Assembly (NCBI RefSeq): GCF_004340975.1
Contig: NZ_SLXA01000003.1
Coordinates: 207,297-271,296, forward strand
Source: Frisingicoccus caecimuris
GTDB lineage: Bacteria; Bacillota; Clostridia; Lachnospirales; Lachnospiraceae
Reading direction: 5' to 3'
DNA length: 64,000 bases
In this document: piece by piece, positions 25,577 to 35,552 of the stretch
How the letters are laid out: every line of letters starts with the position of its first letter
Position numbering within the stretch: the first letter of the stretch is position 1
Made by a program: the position numbers and the translations under genes
Notes under the pieces: model-generated
The model's input: the letters and a program-made list of their open reading frames with translations, nothing else
What the model was told of the DNA's origin: nothing
The model's database searches: none

Positions 25577-28234
25577 ATGCAGTTGGAGAAAAACTACAAT
25601 CCGTCGGCCATTGAGGATAAGCTTTATCAGAAATGGCTCGACCATAAATATTTTCATGCGGAGGTGGACCGGAGTAAGAAACCGTTTACAATCGTGATTC
25701 CGCCGCCAAATATCACGGGACAGCTTCACATGGGTCATGCCCTTGACAATACATTACAGGATATTTTGATTCGTTCCAAACGGATGCAGGGATATAATGC
25801 CCTCTGGCAGCCGGGAACAGACCATGCAAGTATTGCAACGGAAGTTAAGATTCTGGAGAAGTTAAAAGAAGAAGGTATCAGCAAAAAAGATTTAGGTCGG
25901 GAAGCTTTTTTGGAGAGGGCCTGGGATTGGAAGAAAGAGTATGGAGGACGTATTATCAGCCAGCTTAAAAAACTGGGATCTTCCTGTGACTGGGACAGAG
26001 AGCGATTTACCATGGATGAAGGATGCAATAAAGCCGTTGAGGAAGTGTTTGTACGTCTCCATGAAAAAGGATTGATCTATAAAGGTGCAAGAATTATCAA
26101 CTGGTGTCCGGTATGTAAAACATCCATTTCCGATGCGGAAGTTGAATATGAGGACCAGGCAGGTCATTTTTGGCATATCAATTATCCGGTCGTTGGCTCT
26201 GATGAAATGGTGGAAATTGCCACAACCCGTCCGGAAACCATGTTGGGTGATACGGCGGTAGCCGTACATCCGGAGGATGAACGTTATCAACATCTCATCG
26301 GAAAGAAGGTTCTTTTGCCAATCGTTAATAAAGAGATTCCGGTGGTAGCAGATGAGTATGTAGATAAAGAATTTGGAACTGGAGCGGTTAAAATCACACC
26401 AGCACATGACCCGAATGACTTTGAAGTGGGCAAGAGACACAATCTGGAACAGATCAACATCATGAACGATGATGCCACTATCAACGAAAACGGCGGGAAG
26501 TATGCCGGTATGGACCGTTATGAGGCCCGTAAGGCCATTGTAGAAGAGTTGGACCGTCTCGGTCTGCTCGTACGGATTGAAGATTACAATCACAATGTAG
26601 GTACCCATGACCGGTGCAAGACGACGGTAGAACCGCTGATTAAGCAGCAGTGGTTTGTTAAGATGGAGGAGCTGGCAAAACCGGCCGTTACAGCATTGAA
26701 AAAAGGTGACTTAAAATTTGTTCCAGAACGGTTTGATAAGACCTATCTTCACTGGCTGGAAAATATCCGCGACTGGTGTATCTCCCGTCAGCTCTGGTGG
26801 GGACACCGGATTCCGGCATATTATTGTCAGGATTGCGGTGAGATCATGGTGGCCCGAAAAGCCGATGCACCGAAAACCTGCTGTAAGTGCGGCAGCCATC
26901 ATATTGTTCAGGATGAAGATACGTTGGATACATGGTTCAGCTCGGCTCTGTGGCCGTTTTCCACATTGGGATGGCCGGATAAGACAGAAGATCTGGATTA
27001 CTTCTACCCGACAAATGTTCTTGTTACCGGTTATGATATTATTTTCTTCTGGGTTATCCGTATGGTATTCTCGGGCCTTGAGCATATGGGCGAGGTTCCA
27101 TTTGATACAGTTCTCATCCATGGTCTTGTGAGAGATTCCCAGGGACGGAAAATGAGTAAGTCTCTTGGAAATGGCATCGATCCGCTGGAAGTTATTGATA
27201 AATACGGTGCCGATGCGCTGCGGTTTACCCTTGTTACAGGCAATGCGCCTGGAAACGATATGCGTTTCTACTGGGAGCGGGTGGAAGCCAGCCGTAATTT
27301 TGCGAATAAAGTATGGAATGCCTCCCGGTTTATGCTGATGAATTTTGAGCAGGCGGAAGAAGCAGGCATTTCTATAGACAATGTGACATTAGATGATCTG
27401 ACTCAGGCAGATAAGTGGATATTGTCCAAGGCAAACACACTGGCGAAAGACGTTACAGCCAATATGGATAAATACGAGCTTGGCATTGCCGTTCAGAAAT
27501 TGTATGATTTTATCTGGGAAGAATTCTGTGACTGGTATATCGAGATAGTTAAACCACGTCTGTACAATAATGAGGATACGACGAAGGCTGCGGCTCTCTG
27601 GACATTAAAAACGGTCCTCATCCAGGCATTAAAGCTTCTTCACCCATATATGCCGTTTATCACAGAAGAAATTTTCTGCAATGTTCAGGAGGAAGAGGAA
27701 TCCATTATGATTTCTTCCTGGCCGGAATATAGGGAAGAATGGAATTTTGAAGCGGATGAAAATGCGGTAGAGACGATTAAAGAGGCTGTCCGCGGTATCC
27801 GTAATGTGCGAACAGGTATGAATGTGCCGCCGAGCAAGAAGGCAAAGGTCATCGTTGTTTCTGAAAGCGAAGCTGTTCGCAGGATTTTTGAAGATGGTAA
27901 AGTATTCTTTGCCACATTGGCCCATGCCAGCGATGTTTTGATTCAGGCCGATAAGACAGGCATTGAAAAGGATGCCGTATCCGCAGTGATTCACCAGGCG
28001 GTCATCTACATGCCGTTTGCTGAGCTGGTGGATATTGGCGAAGAAAAAGCCCGGCTGGCCAAAGAGGAAGAAAAGCTTCACAAAGAGATTGCCAGAGCAT
28101 CGGGAATGTTGAATAATCCGAACTTTGTCAGCAAAGCGCCGGAAGCAAAGATTCAGGCCGAGCGGGACAAGCTGGAAAAATACACCCAGATGTTAAAGCA
28201 GGTTGAAGAACGATTGGAAGCTTTAAACGGATGA
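25577..28234 (+). CDS. valS: Valyl-tRNA synthetase
   Basis: An 885-residue class I aminoacyl-tRNA synthetase charging tRNA-Val. The HIGH-type motif is [17 protein letters not shown] at about residues 41-57 and the KMSKS loop is [14 protein letters not shown] near residue 524. The editing domain begins with [21 protein letters not shown] zinc-binding CQDCGE...CCKCGSHH segment lies around residues 417-438. The C-terminal coiled-coil arm ([26 protein letters not shown]) is complete, and full length is normal. AAGGAGG precedes the ATG. Transcription is controlled by the T-box upstream. Its last four bases overlap the start of folC. Confidence 0.97.
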   Translation: MQLEKNYNPSAIEDKLYQKWLDHKYFHAEVDRSKKPFTIVIPPPNITGQLHMGHALDNTLQDILIRSKRMQGYNALWQPGTDHASIATEVKILEKLKEEGISKKDLGREAFLERAWDWKKEYGGRIISQLKKLGSSCDWDRERFTMDEGCNKAVEEVFVRLHEKGLIYKGARIINWCPVCKTSISDAEVEYEDQAGHFWHINYPVVGSDEMVEIATTRPETMLGDTAVAVHPEDERYQHLIGKKVLLPIVNKEIPVVADEYVDKEFGTGAVKITPAHDPNDFEVGKRHNLEQINIMNDDATINENGGKYAGMDRYEARKAIVEELDRLGLLVRIEDYNHNVGTHDRCKTTVEPLIKQQWFVKMEELAKPAVTALKKGDLKFVPERFDKTYLHWLENIRDWCISRQLWWGHRIPAYYCQDCGEIMVARKADAPKTCCKCGSHHIVQDEDTLDTWFSSALWPFSTLGWPDKTEDLDYFYPTNVLVTGYDIIFFWVIRMVFSGLEHMGEVPFDTVLIHGLVRDSQGRKMSKSLGNGIDPLEVIDKYGADALRFTLVTGNAPGNDMRFYWERVEASRNFANKVWNASRFMLMNFEQAEEAGISIDNVTLDDLTQADKWILSKANTLAKDVTANMDKYELGIAVQKLYDFIWEEFCDWYIEIVKPRLYNNEDTTKAAALWTLKTVLIQALKLLHPYMPFITEEIFCNVQEEEESIMISSWPEYREEWNFEADENAVETIKEAVRGIRNVRTGMNVPPSKKAKVIVVSESEAVRRIFEDGKVFFATLAHASDVLIQADKTGIEKDAVSAVIHQAVIYMPFAELVDIGEEKARLAKEEEKLHKEIARASGMLNNPNFVSKAPEAKIQAERDKLEKYTQMLKQVEERLEALNG

Positions 28235-29559
28235 TGAATGATATTGTTGAATACTTGTATCATATCCCCCGGTTCGTAAGGACCGGGGGTCTTGAACAGA
28301 CCCGGGAGCGTTTAAGACTTCTCGGAAGCCCGGAAAAGAGTTTTCATTATATTCATGTGGCGGGAACCAACGGCAAGGGTTCGGTCTGCGCTTATATGGA
28401 ATCCTGTCTGCGGGAAATGGGGTTTAAGACCGGGCTCTTTACTTCACCTCATCTGGTCCGTATCAATGAGCGGATACGTATCAATAACAGAGAGATCAGT
28501 GACAAGGCTTTTTCGGAAGCTTTTTATAAAGTTAAGGCATTGGTGGATGCTCAGAGCGCTGAGGGGATTGTCCATCCGACCTTTTTTGAGTTTATTTATC
28601 TGATGGCCATGTGTGCGTTTCAAAAAGCCGGGATTGAATATGGCGTCATTGAAACGGGACTTGGCGGTCGGCTGGATCTGACCAATGCGGTGGAAGCGCC
28701 GGATCTGACTGTCATCACCTCCATCGGACTGGACCATACGGCCATACTTGGTGACACAATTGAAAAAATTGCGGCGGAGAAAGCGGGTATCATCAAACCG
28801 GGAGTGCCTCTTGTCTATCTGGCGGCCCGTCCGGATGCCGTCCGGGTGATTGAAACGCGGGCTAATGAGCAGCATCTTTCGGAGAGGCCCATGTGTTATC
28901 CGGTAAAACCGGAATGGATGGAAGACATTTCCGCAGAGGAAGCCCACATACAGTTCTCTTTAGTGTGTCCATATTTTAAAAAGTATGATATAATGCTTAA
29001 TACCAGCGGCATGTATCAGGTGGAAAATGGGGCTTTGGCAGTGACAGCCATGGAAGTTCTCCGAGAGTTTTCAGACTGGAAAATGACAGAGACAGATTTT
29101 CGTGAGAAAGTTTTGAAGGGTGTCCGGCATATGACCTGGCCGGGACGGATGGAGCCGGTGGGCAGAGATATTTATGTGGATGGCGCTCACAATGACGATG
29201 GTATTCGGGAACTGGTACGTTCGGTGGACCGGATATTTTCACAGAGAGATATTTATCTGATATTTGCTGTAGCAGAGGATAAGGATTATCAGGAGATGGT
29301 CCGACATTTGTGCGGTATACGCCGGCTGAAAGGTATCATTGTGACCGAGATTGATAATGGCCGGCGCCGGGATTTTCATGAAGTAATGAAAGATTTTCAA
29401 AAAAACTGGCATGGAAATATTCAGGGTACATATAATGTAAGTGAGGCCATTATGACCGGACAGGAATGGAAGGGCAGAGATGGCGTTCTTATATGTACAG
29501 GCTCTCTCTATCTGGTCGGCCATGTGAAAGAGCTTCTGGGAGGAGATTTAGATGATTAA
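28231..29559 (+). CDS. folC: Bifunctional folylpolyglutamate/dihydrofolate synthase
   Basis: A 442-residue Mur-ligase-family enzyme that adds glutamate to dihydropteroate and folates. The ATP P-loop [16 protein letters not shown] is at about residues 41-56, followed by TGLFTSPHL and the [15 protein letters not shown] metal/substrate segment. [25 protein letters not shown] is the family signature. The C-terminal domain contains WPGRMEPV and [10 protein letters not shown]. It overlaps the end of valS (ATGATGA) and so shares its T-box-controlled message. It supplies polyglutamylated folates used by thyA and folA, found 30 kb downstream. Confidence 0.94.
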   Translation: MMNDIVEYLYHIPRFVRTGGLEQTRERLRLLGSPEKSFHYIHVAGTNGKGSVCAYMESCLREMGFKTGLFTSPHLVRINERIRINNREISDKAFSEAFYKVKALVDAQSAEGIVHPTFFEFIYLMAMCAFQKAGIEYGVIETGLGGRLDLTNAVEAPDLTVITSIGLDHTAILGDTIEKIAAEKAGIIKPGVPLVYLAARPDAVRVIETRANEQHLSERPMCYPVKPEWMEDISAEEAHIQFSLVCPYFKKYDIMLNTSGMYQVENGALAVTAMEVLREFSDWKMTETDFREKVLKGVRHMTWPGRMEPVGRDIYVDGAHNDDGIRELVRSVDRIFSQRDIYLIFAVAEDKDYQEMVRHLCGIRRLKGIIVTEIDNGRRRDFHEVMKDFQKNWHGNIQGTYNVSEAIMTGQEWKGRDGVLICTGSLYLVGHVKELLGGDLDD

Positions 29560-29713
29560 CTTTGATGAAGAACTTAAAAAATACAAACCGAGTCTTGAAG
29601 TGGACCAGGCGGAAGAGGCAATTCAAAGAAATGACCTCAGGGATGTCATCGATATTGTTGAAGAGATGATGAAAGAATTCCGCAGTGATCCAAAGGGTTT
29701 TAAACAGTTTTAG
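29552..29713 (+). CDS. Small acidic-basic conserved protein of unknown function
   Basis: A 53-codon ORF begins with ATGATTAAC 13 bases after a GGGAGGAG site, inside the last codons of folC, and ends 11 bases before the next gene. The peptide starts [17 protein letters not shown], is predicted helical and highly charged, and contains the stretch VIDIVEEMMKEFRSDPKGF. No membrane segment or motif is visible. The position, ribosome site and clean overlap support a real gene. I do not recognise a function. Confidence 0.7.
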   Translation: MINFDEELKKYKPSLEVDQAEEAIQRNDLRDVIDIVEEMMKEFRSDPKGFKQF

Positions 29714-29724
29714 GAGGGACGTGT

Positions 29725-31134
29725 ATGAATTGTCCAAAATGCGGTACGCCCCTTGAAAATACATACCGTTGTCCGAAATGTGAATATGAAGAACCGACGA
29801 TGAAGCGGATTATCCGGGCTTCGAATGATCATTACAATGTGGGTTTAAGTAAAGCGAAGTTACGGGATCTGAGCGGCGCCATCACGTCATTGCAGATGAG
29901 TCTGAAATACAATAAACGTAATACAAAGGCCCGGAATCTTTTAGGTCTGGTTTATTTTCAGATGGGAGAAACAGTATCTGCTTTGAGTGAGTGGGTCATT
30001 AGTGTCCATTTTCAGGGTAAAGGAAATGTTGCCCGGAATTATATTAAAAAGGTTCAGAATAATCAGGGGCAGCTCCAGGTCATCAACAATACGATTCAGA
30101 ATTATAATCTGGCTTTGAAATATCTGGAGGAAGGCAACGGTGATCTGGCTATTATTGAATTAAAAAAAGTAGTCAACCTGAATCCGAATTATATTCGGGC
30201 CTATCAGCTTTTAGGTCTTTTATATATTCAACATAAGCAATATTCTGCGGCGAGGAAGATATTATCCAGAGCGCTGAAGCTGGACCGGAATAATATTACA
30301 ACCGTTCGCTATATGAATGAGTTGGTCGGGTATTCCAGACAGAGGCGGAAAGGTGGGGACGTGGAGCGGGAAAAAGCTGCCTATGTTCAGATTAAAGACC
30401 CGAATCCTATCGTTATTGAGCGAACATCGGGAGGCTATACGGATTTTAATACAAGTACGCTTTCCTTTGTAAATATACTGATCGGTATTATTATCGGCGC
30501 TGCAGTGGTTGGCCTTTTGCTCGTACCATCGATTCAGAAGACCAAAGCATCGGAATACAATCAGGCGGTGGTTGGGTATAGCAGTCAGGTTTCCGAAAGA
30601 AATAAGGAAATTACGTCACTTCAGAATCAGGTGGATACGCTGACCGATGAAAATGATAAATTGAAAAATAATATGGACAGTGTAGGAAGCGGGGCGGACA
30701 GTGAGCAGAATGATAAACGTTTGATTCAGGCGATGAAGTCTTATCTGGATAATGATTTTGTGACGGCCGGAACAGTGCTGGCGGATGTGGATAAGACGCT
30801 TTTGGATGGCCAGGAGGCTCAGGATGTTTATGATTTTCTGCTGACAAATACCAAAGATACGGTTATTAACCAGCTTTATGAGGAGGCCTGTGAGTATTAC
30901 GATCAGAAGGATTATATGAATGCGGTGACCTATTTCCGTAAAGTGCTGAATCTGAATCCGGATTCGGTGGAGGCCTGGTATAATATGGGACGGGCATATC
31001 AGTACCTGACGGATTTCGAACAGGCCAGAAATTGTTATAATACGATCATTAATAATTACGGTGACAGTGATTATGCGAATGATGCGCGGACTTATCTGAG
31101 CCAGATTGAGAGCCGTATATCGGAAGGTGAATAA
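29725..31134 (+). CDS. Membrane-anchored TPR protein with N-terminal zinc ribbon
   Basis: A 469-residue protein. Residues 1-20 form a zinc ribbon (MNCPKCGTPLENTYRCPKCEYEE, two CxxC pairs). Residues about 32-205 hold tetratricopeptide units (ARNLLGLVYFQMGETVSALSEW, RAYQLLGLLYIQHKQYSAARKIL). One transmembrane helix lies near 250-270 (VNILIGIIIGAAVVGLLLVPSI), followed by a short coiled coil (QVSERNKEITSLQNQVDTLTDENDKL). A second TPR set closes the chain from about residue 335 (AWYNMGRAYQYLTDFEQARNCY). The two halves should be on opposite sides of the membrane. An AGGAGGG site lies in the preceding stop region. It resembles scaffold proteins and is not assigned to a pathway. Confidence 0.8.
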   Translation: MNCPKCGTPLENTYRCPKCEYEEPTMKRIIRASNDHYNVGLSKAKLRDLSGAITSLQMSLKYNKRNTKARNLLGLVYFQMGETVSALSEWVISVHFQGKGNVARNYIKKVQNNQGQLQVINNTIQNYNLALKYLEEGNGDLAIIELKKVVNLNPNYIRAYQLLGLLYIQHKQYSAARKILSRALKLDRNNITTVRYMNELVGYSRQRRKGGDVEREKAAYVQIKDPNPIVIERTSGGYTDFNTSTLSFVNILIGIIIGAAVVGLLLVPSIQKTKASEYNQAVVGYSSQVSERNKEITSLQNQVDTLTDENDKLKNNMDSVGSGADSEQNDKRLIQAMKSYLDNDFVTAGTVLADVDKTLLDGQEAQDVYDFLLTNTKDTVINQLYEEACEYYDQKDYMNAVTYFRKVLNLNPDSVEAWYNMGRAYQYLTDFEQARNCYNTIINNYGDSDYANDARTYLSQIESRISEGE

Positions 31135-31151
31135 AACTGAAATTGAGAAAC

Positions 31152-31193
31152 AAAAGATGAGAAACTCATACATGTGGGGGGCTCATCTTTTTT
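31152..31193 (+). terminator. Terminator after TPR protein gene
   Basis: AAAAGATGAG and CTCATCTTTT pair across a 20-base loop, followed by more Ts. It separates the TPR gene from the spoIIA operon. Confidence 0.75.
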
Positions 31194-31213
31194 GCTGTAT
31201 AGGAGGTATGACA

Positions 31214-31552
31214 ATGGAAATGGAATATCAGGTGAAAGGTCCCTATCTGATCATTCAGGTAGGAAGGGAATTGGATCATCATCAGGCAGAGCATATACGG
31301 CAGGTACTGGAACGTATCGGACGAGAACGGGATATTCGGAATATTATTTTTGATTTTACAAAGACAACGTTTATGGACAGTTCCGGTGTGGGGATGCTGA
31401 TCAGCCGGTATCGGGATCTTTCCATGTGCGGCGGTACGGTATGTGCGGCGGGCGTATGTCCGGCGGTGGAAAAACTTTTTTACGTGTCCGGTCTGCATAA
31501 AATTATTCGGGTCTATTCGGAAGTGGAGGATGTTTTCAATGGACAAAAATGA
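31214..31552 (+). CDS. spoIIAA: Anti-sigma-F factor antagonist SpoIIAA
   Basis: A STAS-domain protein of 112 residues. In sporulation the unphosphorylated form binds SpoIIAB and frees sigma-F in the forespore. The phosphorylation site is the Ser in FMDSSGVGMLISRY, and the domain is full length, starting EMEYQVKGPYLIIQV. AGGAGGT ends one base before the first ATG (31208), so ATG 31214 at a normal distance is preferred. It overlaps the next gene by 14 bases, and the order AA-AB-sigF is the standard spoIIA operon. Confidence 0.93.
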   Translation: MEMEYQVKGPYLIIQVGRELDHHQAEHIRQVLERIGRERDIRNIIFDFTKTTFMDSSGVGMLISRYRDLSMCGGTVCAAGVCPAVEKLFYVSGLHKIIRVYSEVEDVFNGQK

Positions 31553-31964
31553 AATAAAAGTAATATTTGACAGTTGTTCGGAAAATGAAAGCTTTGCCCG
31601 GATGGTAATTTCTGCGTTTGTGGCCCGTCTGGATCCGACGCTGGAAGAACTGGCGGATATAAAGACAGCAATTTCTGAGGCGGTAACAAATAGTATTATT
31701 CATGGTTACGGCGGTGGTAAGGGCGATATAGAAATGTATGGCCGGATTGATGACAGGGAGGTGGTCGTGGAAGTTGTGGATTTTGGCGTGGGCATTGAAA
31801 ACATTGAGAAGGCTATGGAGCCAATGTTTACGACAAGGCCGGATATTGATCGTTCGGGTATGGGATTCGCTTTTATGGAGGCGTTTATGGATGAACTGAA
31901 GGTAGAGTCCGAGCCGGGAAAGGGAACCCGTATCGTTATGAAAAAGAGACTGGGAGTGGTCTGA
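31539..31964 (+). CDS. spoIIAB: Anti-sigma-F factor and serine kinase SpoIIAB
   Basis: A 141-residue GHKL-type kinase that holds sigma-F inactive and phosphorylates SpoIIAA. N-box residues are in SEAVTNSIIHGYGG, the G1 box is DFGVGIENI, and the G2 box is RSGMGFAFMEAF. Length matches the family. It begins inside spoIIAA (ATG 31539) and ends 6 bases before sigF, the translational coupling expected for a partner-switching module. Confidence 0.95.
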   Translation: MDKNEIKVIFDSCSENESFARMVISAFVARLDPTLEELADIKTAISEAVTNSIIHGYGGGKGDIEMYGRIDDREVVVEVVDFGVGIENIEKAMEPMFTTRPDIDRSGMGFAFMEAFMDELKVESEPGKGTRIVMKKRLGVV

Positions 31965-31970
31965 CAATCT

Positions 31971-32687
31971 ATGGAATTTCTTGAGTTACTTTTAGCCGCT
32001 AAATCAGGAGATAAGAAGTCAAGAGATTTACTTGTAGAAAAAAATATGGGACTTGTGTGGAGTGTGGTCCGACGTTTCGCTCATCGGGGGTATGAAGCGG
32101 AGGACTTGTTTCAGATCGGTGTCATCGGTCTGATGAAAGCGATCGACTATTTTGATACGAGCTATGATGTACGGTTTTCTACCTATGCGGTGCCGATGAT
32201 CTCCGGGGAGATCAAGCGGTTTCTCCGGGATGATGGAATGATCAAGGTCAGTCGGTCTCTGAAAGAGCATTCGTGGAAAATTCAGAAAGCCAGAGAGACG
32301 TTGAACCATCAGAATGGTCGTGAAGCTTCGTTAAGTGAGCTTTGTGCCTGTACCGGTCTGGAGCCGGAGGATATTATTTCAGCCATGGAAGCCGGGTCGG
32401 AGGTTGAATCGTTAAATAAGGTGATATTCCAGAGCGATGGTCAGCCGGTACATTTGGTGGATAAACTGATTGAAAAGAAAGACAGCCATGGAGAACTTTT
32501 AGACCATCTGCTGATCGAGGAATTGTTGGCGAATCTGGATGCGAGGGAGCGGGAACTGATTATTCTCAGATATTATTGTAATGAGACTCAGAGTAAAATT
32601 GCTGAACATTTTGGTGTTTCTCAGGTTCAGGTGTCCCGAATGGAAAAGCGGATTCTGAAGCGGATGAGGGAGATTATCGACCAGTAA
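31971..32687 (+). CDS. sigF: RNA polymerase sporulation sigma factor SigF
   Basis: A 238-residue sigma-70-family factor, the first compartment-specific sigma of the forespore. Region 2 reads NMGLVWSVVRRFAHRGYEAEDLFQIGVIGLMKAIDYFD in the family pattern, with FSTYAVPMISGEIKRFLRDD for -10 recognition. Region 3 follows, and region 4 ends with the helix-turn-helix SKIAEHFGVSQVQVSRMEKRILKRM. It is the third gene of the spoIIA operon. SigF in turn drives forespore genes, likely including the spoVA cluster a little downstream, whose usual control is by SigG. Confidence 0.96.
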   Translation: MEFLELLLAAKSGDKKSRDLLVEKNMGLVWSVVRRFAHRGYEAEDLFQIGVIGLMKAIDYFDTSYDVRFSTYAVPMISGEIKRFLRDDGMIKVSRSLKEHSWKIQKARETLNHQNGREASLSELCACTGLEPEDIISAMEAGSEVESLNKVIFQSDGQPVHLVDKLIEKKDSHGELLDHLLIEELLANLDARERELIILRYYCNETQSKIAEHFGVSQVQVSRMEKRILKRMREIIDQ

Positions 32688-32797
32688 TCATACCCAGAAT
32701 TGGGATTGCATTTCACCTGTATTTGGGTGTATTATAGAGATACGGGCATCCGCCTGAAAGGAGTATAATAAGGATTACATCGAGGAGGAATTTTAGT

Positions 32798-33751
32798 ATG
32801 AAAATCAGTTTATTAGAGCCGATTGGGGTATCACAGGCAGTATTGGATGAACTTTCACAGGGGTTGAAGGACAGGGGTCATGAATTCTGTTATTATGATA
32901 CAAAGACTACAGATTTGGAAGAACTTAAAAAACGTACCGCAGGATGTGACATTGCCATGATCGCCAACAATCCATATCCGGCAGAGGTTGTGGAATCTGC
33001 AGATGCTTTAAAGATGATTTCCGTAGCATTTACAGGAATCGATCATATTGGTGTACAGGCATGCAGAGATAAGAATATTATGATCTGTAATGCGGCCGGT
33101 TATTCGAATCAGACGGTGGCAGAGTTGGTGATCGGTATGGCGATTGCTGGTCTGAGAAATGTGGCAAAGGCAAATGATGTGGTTCGTAAAGGCGGTACAA
33201 GTGCAGGTATCGGCGGCCGCGAAATCTGTGGACGTACGGTAGGTATTATCGGTCTTGGAAAGATTGGTATGGTTGCTGCAAAATTGTTCCTGGCTTTTGG
33301 CGCAAAGGTTATTGCTTATAACCGGAGTCAGACCGAGGAAGCCAAAGCTCTTGGTATTGAATATAAATCACTGGATGAAGTATTATCCGAAAGTGATATC
33401 GTTTCTTTGAATATGCCGTTAAATGACAGTACACGGGGATTTATCAGTGCAGATAAGATTGCGCTTATGAAACCGGATACGGTATTTATCAACTGTGCCC
33501 GCGGACCGATCGTAGACAATGCGGCGCTGGCAAAGGCATTGAATGAAGATAAATTAGGCTTTGCATGTCTGGACGTATTTGATATGGAACCGCCGATTCC
33601 GGAAGATTATCCGATCCTTTCCGCAAAGAATACGCTGCTGACACCGCATCAGGCTTTTATCTCTGAGGAATCTATGATTCGCCGTGCGAAAATTGTTTTT
33701 GATAATGTGTATGCTTATCTGGATGGTTCACCGGTGAATGTGTGTAAATAA
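32798..33751 (+). CDS. D-isomer-specific 2-hydroxyacid dehydrogenase
   Basis: A 317-residue NAD-dependent dehydrogenase of the phosphoglycerate/hydroxypyruvate group. The nucleotide fold is marked by TVGIIGLGKIGMVAAKLF at about residues 147-164. Catalytic Arg lies in INCARGPIVDN, Glu in FDMEPP, and His in LTPHQAF, so it appears active. Substrate is not obvious. GGAGG precedes the ATG by 8 bases. It is monocistronic, lying between sigF and spoVA with its own terminator, which breaks the contiguous spoIIA-spoVA arrangement known from Bacillus. Confidence 0.9.
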   Translation: MKISLLEPIGVSQAVLDELSQGLKDRGHEFCYYDTKTTDLEELKKRTAGCDIAMIANNPYPAEVVESADALKMISVAFTGIDHIGVQACRDKNIMICNAAGYSNQTVAELVIGMAIAGLRNVAKANDVVRKGGTSAGIGGREICGRTVGIIGLGKIGMVAAKLFLAFGAKVIAYNRSQTEEAKALGIEYKSLDEVLSESDIVSLNMPLNDSTRGFISADKIALMKPDTVFINCARGPIVDNAALAKALNEDKLGFACLDVFDMEPPIPEDYPILSAKNTLLTPHQAFISEESMIRRAKIVFDNVYAYLDGSPVNVCK

Positions 33752-33772
33752 TTAAATAGCTTTTTTATGAAT

Positions 33773-33819
33773 ACATCTTTTGAAAAAACAAGCATTTTTT
33801 TCAAAAGATGTATTTTTTT
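33773..33819 (+). terminator. Terminator after 2-hydroxyacid dehydrogenase
   Basis: ACATCTTTTGAAAAAA and TTTTTTTCAAAAGATGT form a 16-bp stem with a 6-base loop, then a T run. Confidence 0.93.
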
Positions 33820-33859
33820 ATGTTGGTCAGGAATAATAAGGTTCAAAGGAGTGATGAAA

Positions 33860-34048
33860 ATGCATGAAATACGGGGTTTTAAAATTTTCATATGCCTGAT
33901 ATTGACAGTCGTCGCTGCAGTTCTCTGGCTGAGTGTGTGGAGTCGTTTTGCTTCCAATGTGGGTCAGACAACTTATGAGGATGCGGTTTTTGTGGAAATA
34001 GAAGATCATGCGCCAAAGGAAGGAGAGGATACTCTTTGGAGCATATAA
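33860..34048 (+). CDS. Small single-pass membrane protein upstream of spoVAA
   Basis: A 62-residue protein starting MHEIRGFKIF, with AAAGGAG 7 bases upstream. One hydrophobic helix (FICLILTVVAAVLWLSVW) lies at about residues 10-27, and the acidic tail ends in EGEDTLWSI. It overlaps the TTG start of spoVAA by 13 bases, so it is probably translated with the spoVA genes. I do not recognise the family; a forespore membrane role is suggested by context only. A longer in-frame version would run through the preceding terminator and is unlikely. Confidence 0.6.
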   Translation: MHEIRGFKIFICLILTVVAAVLWLSVWSRFASNVGQTTYEDAVFVEIEDHAPKEGEDTLWSI

Positions 34049-34671
34049 AATCAGATATTTATATTAAGCTGGATGCCCATGTCCGTGTCGACCAAAAACA
34101 GGTCAGACTGAAGGATATGGCCAGTATTTACTGCAACGATGAGGAACTGATGCAGCGGGTTAAGAATGTGCCGGTATTTTCATTTCAGGAAACGGATGGA
34201 GAAAAAGAGGTTATCTCTATTCTCTATGTTTATGAGGCGATTTACAGGTTTTTGGGGAGGGATTTAGAGATCCATTCCACAGGAAGCAGTGACTGTCTGG
34301 TAGACTTGATTTCCGGAAAGAGGCCATCTGGTCTATGGAGTCATATTCAAGTTGTTCTGGTCAGTCTGGTCACATTTTTCGGGGCAGCCTTTTCTATCAT
34401 GACTTATAATGAGGACGCAGGAGTGGAAGACCTTTTTGATACGCTGTATGAAATGTTTTTGGGACCGGACAGCGGCAATGGTGTGTTAGAGGCGACCTAT
34501 TCCGTGGGAATTGCACTTGGCATTCTTGTATTTTTTAATCATTTTGAAAAGAAGGGGCGCAGGAATCCAACAGCCATGGAAATTCAAATGGATAAGTATG
34601 AAGAGGATATGGTGGATGCCTATGTAAAATCTTCGGACCGTCGGGGAAAATCACTGGATGTGGAGGATTAG
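34036..34671 (+). CDS. spoVAA: Stage V sporulation protein AA
   Basis: A 211-residue spore membrane protein, part of the SpoVA channel that moves dipicolinic acid into the forespore and out on germination. An N-terminal soluble domain of about 90 residues (IYIKLDAHVRVDQKQVRLKDMASIYC) precedes two hydrophobic segments (IQVVLVSLVTFFGAAFSIMTYNEDAGV; YSVGIALGILVFFNHFEKK). EDAGVEDLF between them is characteristic. The likely start is TTG 34036 with GGAGAG 9 bases upstream; no better ATG exists. It ends 3 bases before spoVAB. Confidence 0.88.
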   Translation: MEHIKSDIYIKLDAHVRVDQKQVRLKDMASIYCNDEELMQRVKNVPVFSFQETDGEKEVISILYVYEAIYRFLGRDLEIHSTGSSDCLVDLISGKRPSGLWSHIQVVLVSLVTFFGAAFSIMTYNEDAGVEDLFDTLYEMFLGPDSGNGVLEATYSVGIALGILVFFNHFEKKGRRNPTAMEIQMDKYEEDMVDAYVKSSDRRGKSLDVED

Positions 34672-34674
34672 AAT

Positions 34675-35082
34675 ATGGAAAACCTTGCATTGGCTTTTAT
34701 TGGTGTATCTTCCGGGTTTACAGTGGCGGCTGCTCTGTTTGCTCTGATCGCCACCATTGGTGTATTGAACCGATTAGCTCAGGTGACCCACAGCGCCTCC
34801 CGAATTCGATGGTATGAGGTCTGTTTTATAGCTGGAGGCATCATTGGAAATTTGCTTTGGATTTATCAGTGGCATATACCGGTGGGTTTATCATGGGAGA
34901 TGGGAATCTTTGGTCTGTTCATGGGAATATATGTGGGCTGTTTTATCGGAGCATTGGCCGAAGTCGTTAATGTATTTCCGATTTTATTTCATCGGCTGCG
35001 GCTAAGGGAGGGGATGAAAGCATTTATCTGGGCCATAGCTCTGGGAAAAGCTGTCGGTGGAATCATAGAATTTTTTGTGTGA
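34675..35082 (+). CDS. spoVAB: Stage V sporulation protein AB
   Basis: A 135-residue integral membrane protein with four hydrophobic segments, matching SpoVAB in length and sequence (GVSSGFTVAAALFALIATIGVLNRLAQ, YEVCFIAGGIIGNLLW, GLFMGIYVGCFIGALAEVVNVFPIL, LGKAVGGIIEFF). It works with SpoVAA, AC, AD and AE in dipicolinate uptake during sporulation. The gene lies between spoVAA and spoVAC with gaps of a few bases, so the cluster is one transcript. Confidence 0.92.
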   Translation: MENLALAFIGVSSGFTVAAALFALIATIGVLNRLAQVTHSASRIRWYEVCFIAGGIIGNLLWIYQWHIPVGLSWEMGIFGLFMGIYVGCFIGALAEVVNVFPILFHRLRLREGMKAFIWAIALGKAVGGIIEFFV

Positions 35083-35095
35083 GGAGGAAAAGGCA

Positions 35096-35542
35096 TTGAA
35101 TAAGAAAGAATATCAGGACTATGTAGAACAGGTAACGCCAAAAGTCAATGGATGGCTTTCGTTTTTGAAGGCTTTTGTCAGCGGCGGCATCATCTGTGTG
35201 ATCGGCCAGTGTCTGTACAACTGGTTTAAATCCCAGGGGATGATGCACACACTGGCGAACAATTACACAACACTTATACTGATCTTGATCAGCGTTCTTT
35301 TAACAGGATTCAACCTGGTAGGACCGATTACAAAATTTGCCGGGGCCGGATATCTCGTGCCAATTACCGGTTTTGCCAATTCGGTGGCCTCCTGTGCGAT
35401 AGAATTTAAGCGTGAAGGACAGGTATTTGGTATCGGCAGTCAGATTTTTAATATTGCCGGGCCGGTCATTTTATATGGTATAGTGACAAGTTGGTTTTTT
35501 GGCTTGATTTATTGGATACTTATGAGTATCGGAATGGTATAG
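35096..35542 (+). CDS. spoVAC: Stage V sporulation protein AC
   Basis: A 148-residue membrane protein. SpoVAC is the mechanosensitive channel component of the SpoVA complex in Bacillus. The sequence contains KVNGWLSFLKAFVSGGIICVIGQ, LTGFNLVGPITKFAGAGYLVPITGFANSVASCAIEFKREG and GSQIFNIAGPVILYGI, all family-typical. Translation most likely begins at TTG 35096, 8 bases after GAGGAGG; a GTG at 35075 lies within spoVAB and has no site. Several unusual TTG starts in this cluster may limit expression. Confidence 0.92.
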   Translation: MNKKEYQDYVEQVTPKVNGWLSFLKAFVSGGIICVIGQCLYNWFKSQGMMHTLANNYTTLILILISVLLTGFNLVGPITKFAGAGYLVPITGFANSVASCAIEFKREGQVFGIGSQIFNIAGPVILYGIVTSWFFGLIYWILMSIGMV

Positions 35543-35552
35543 GAGGGCAGTT

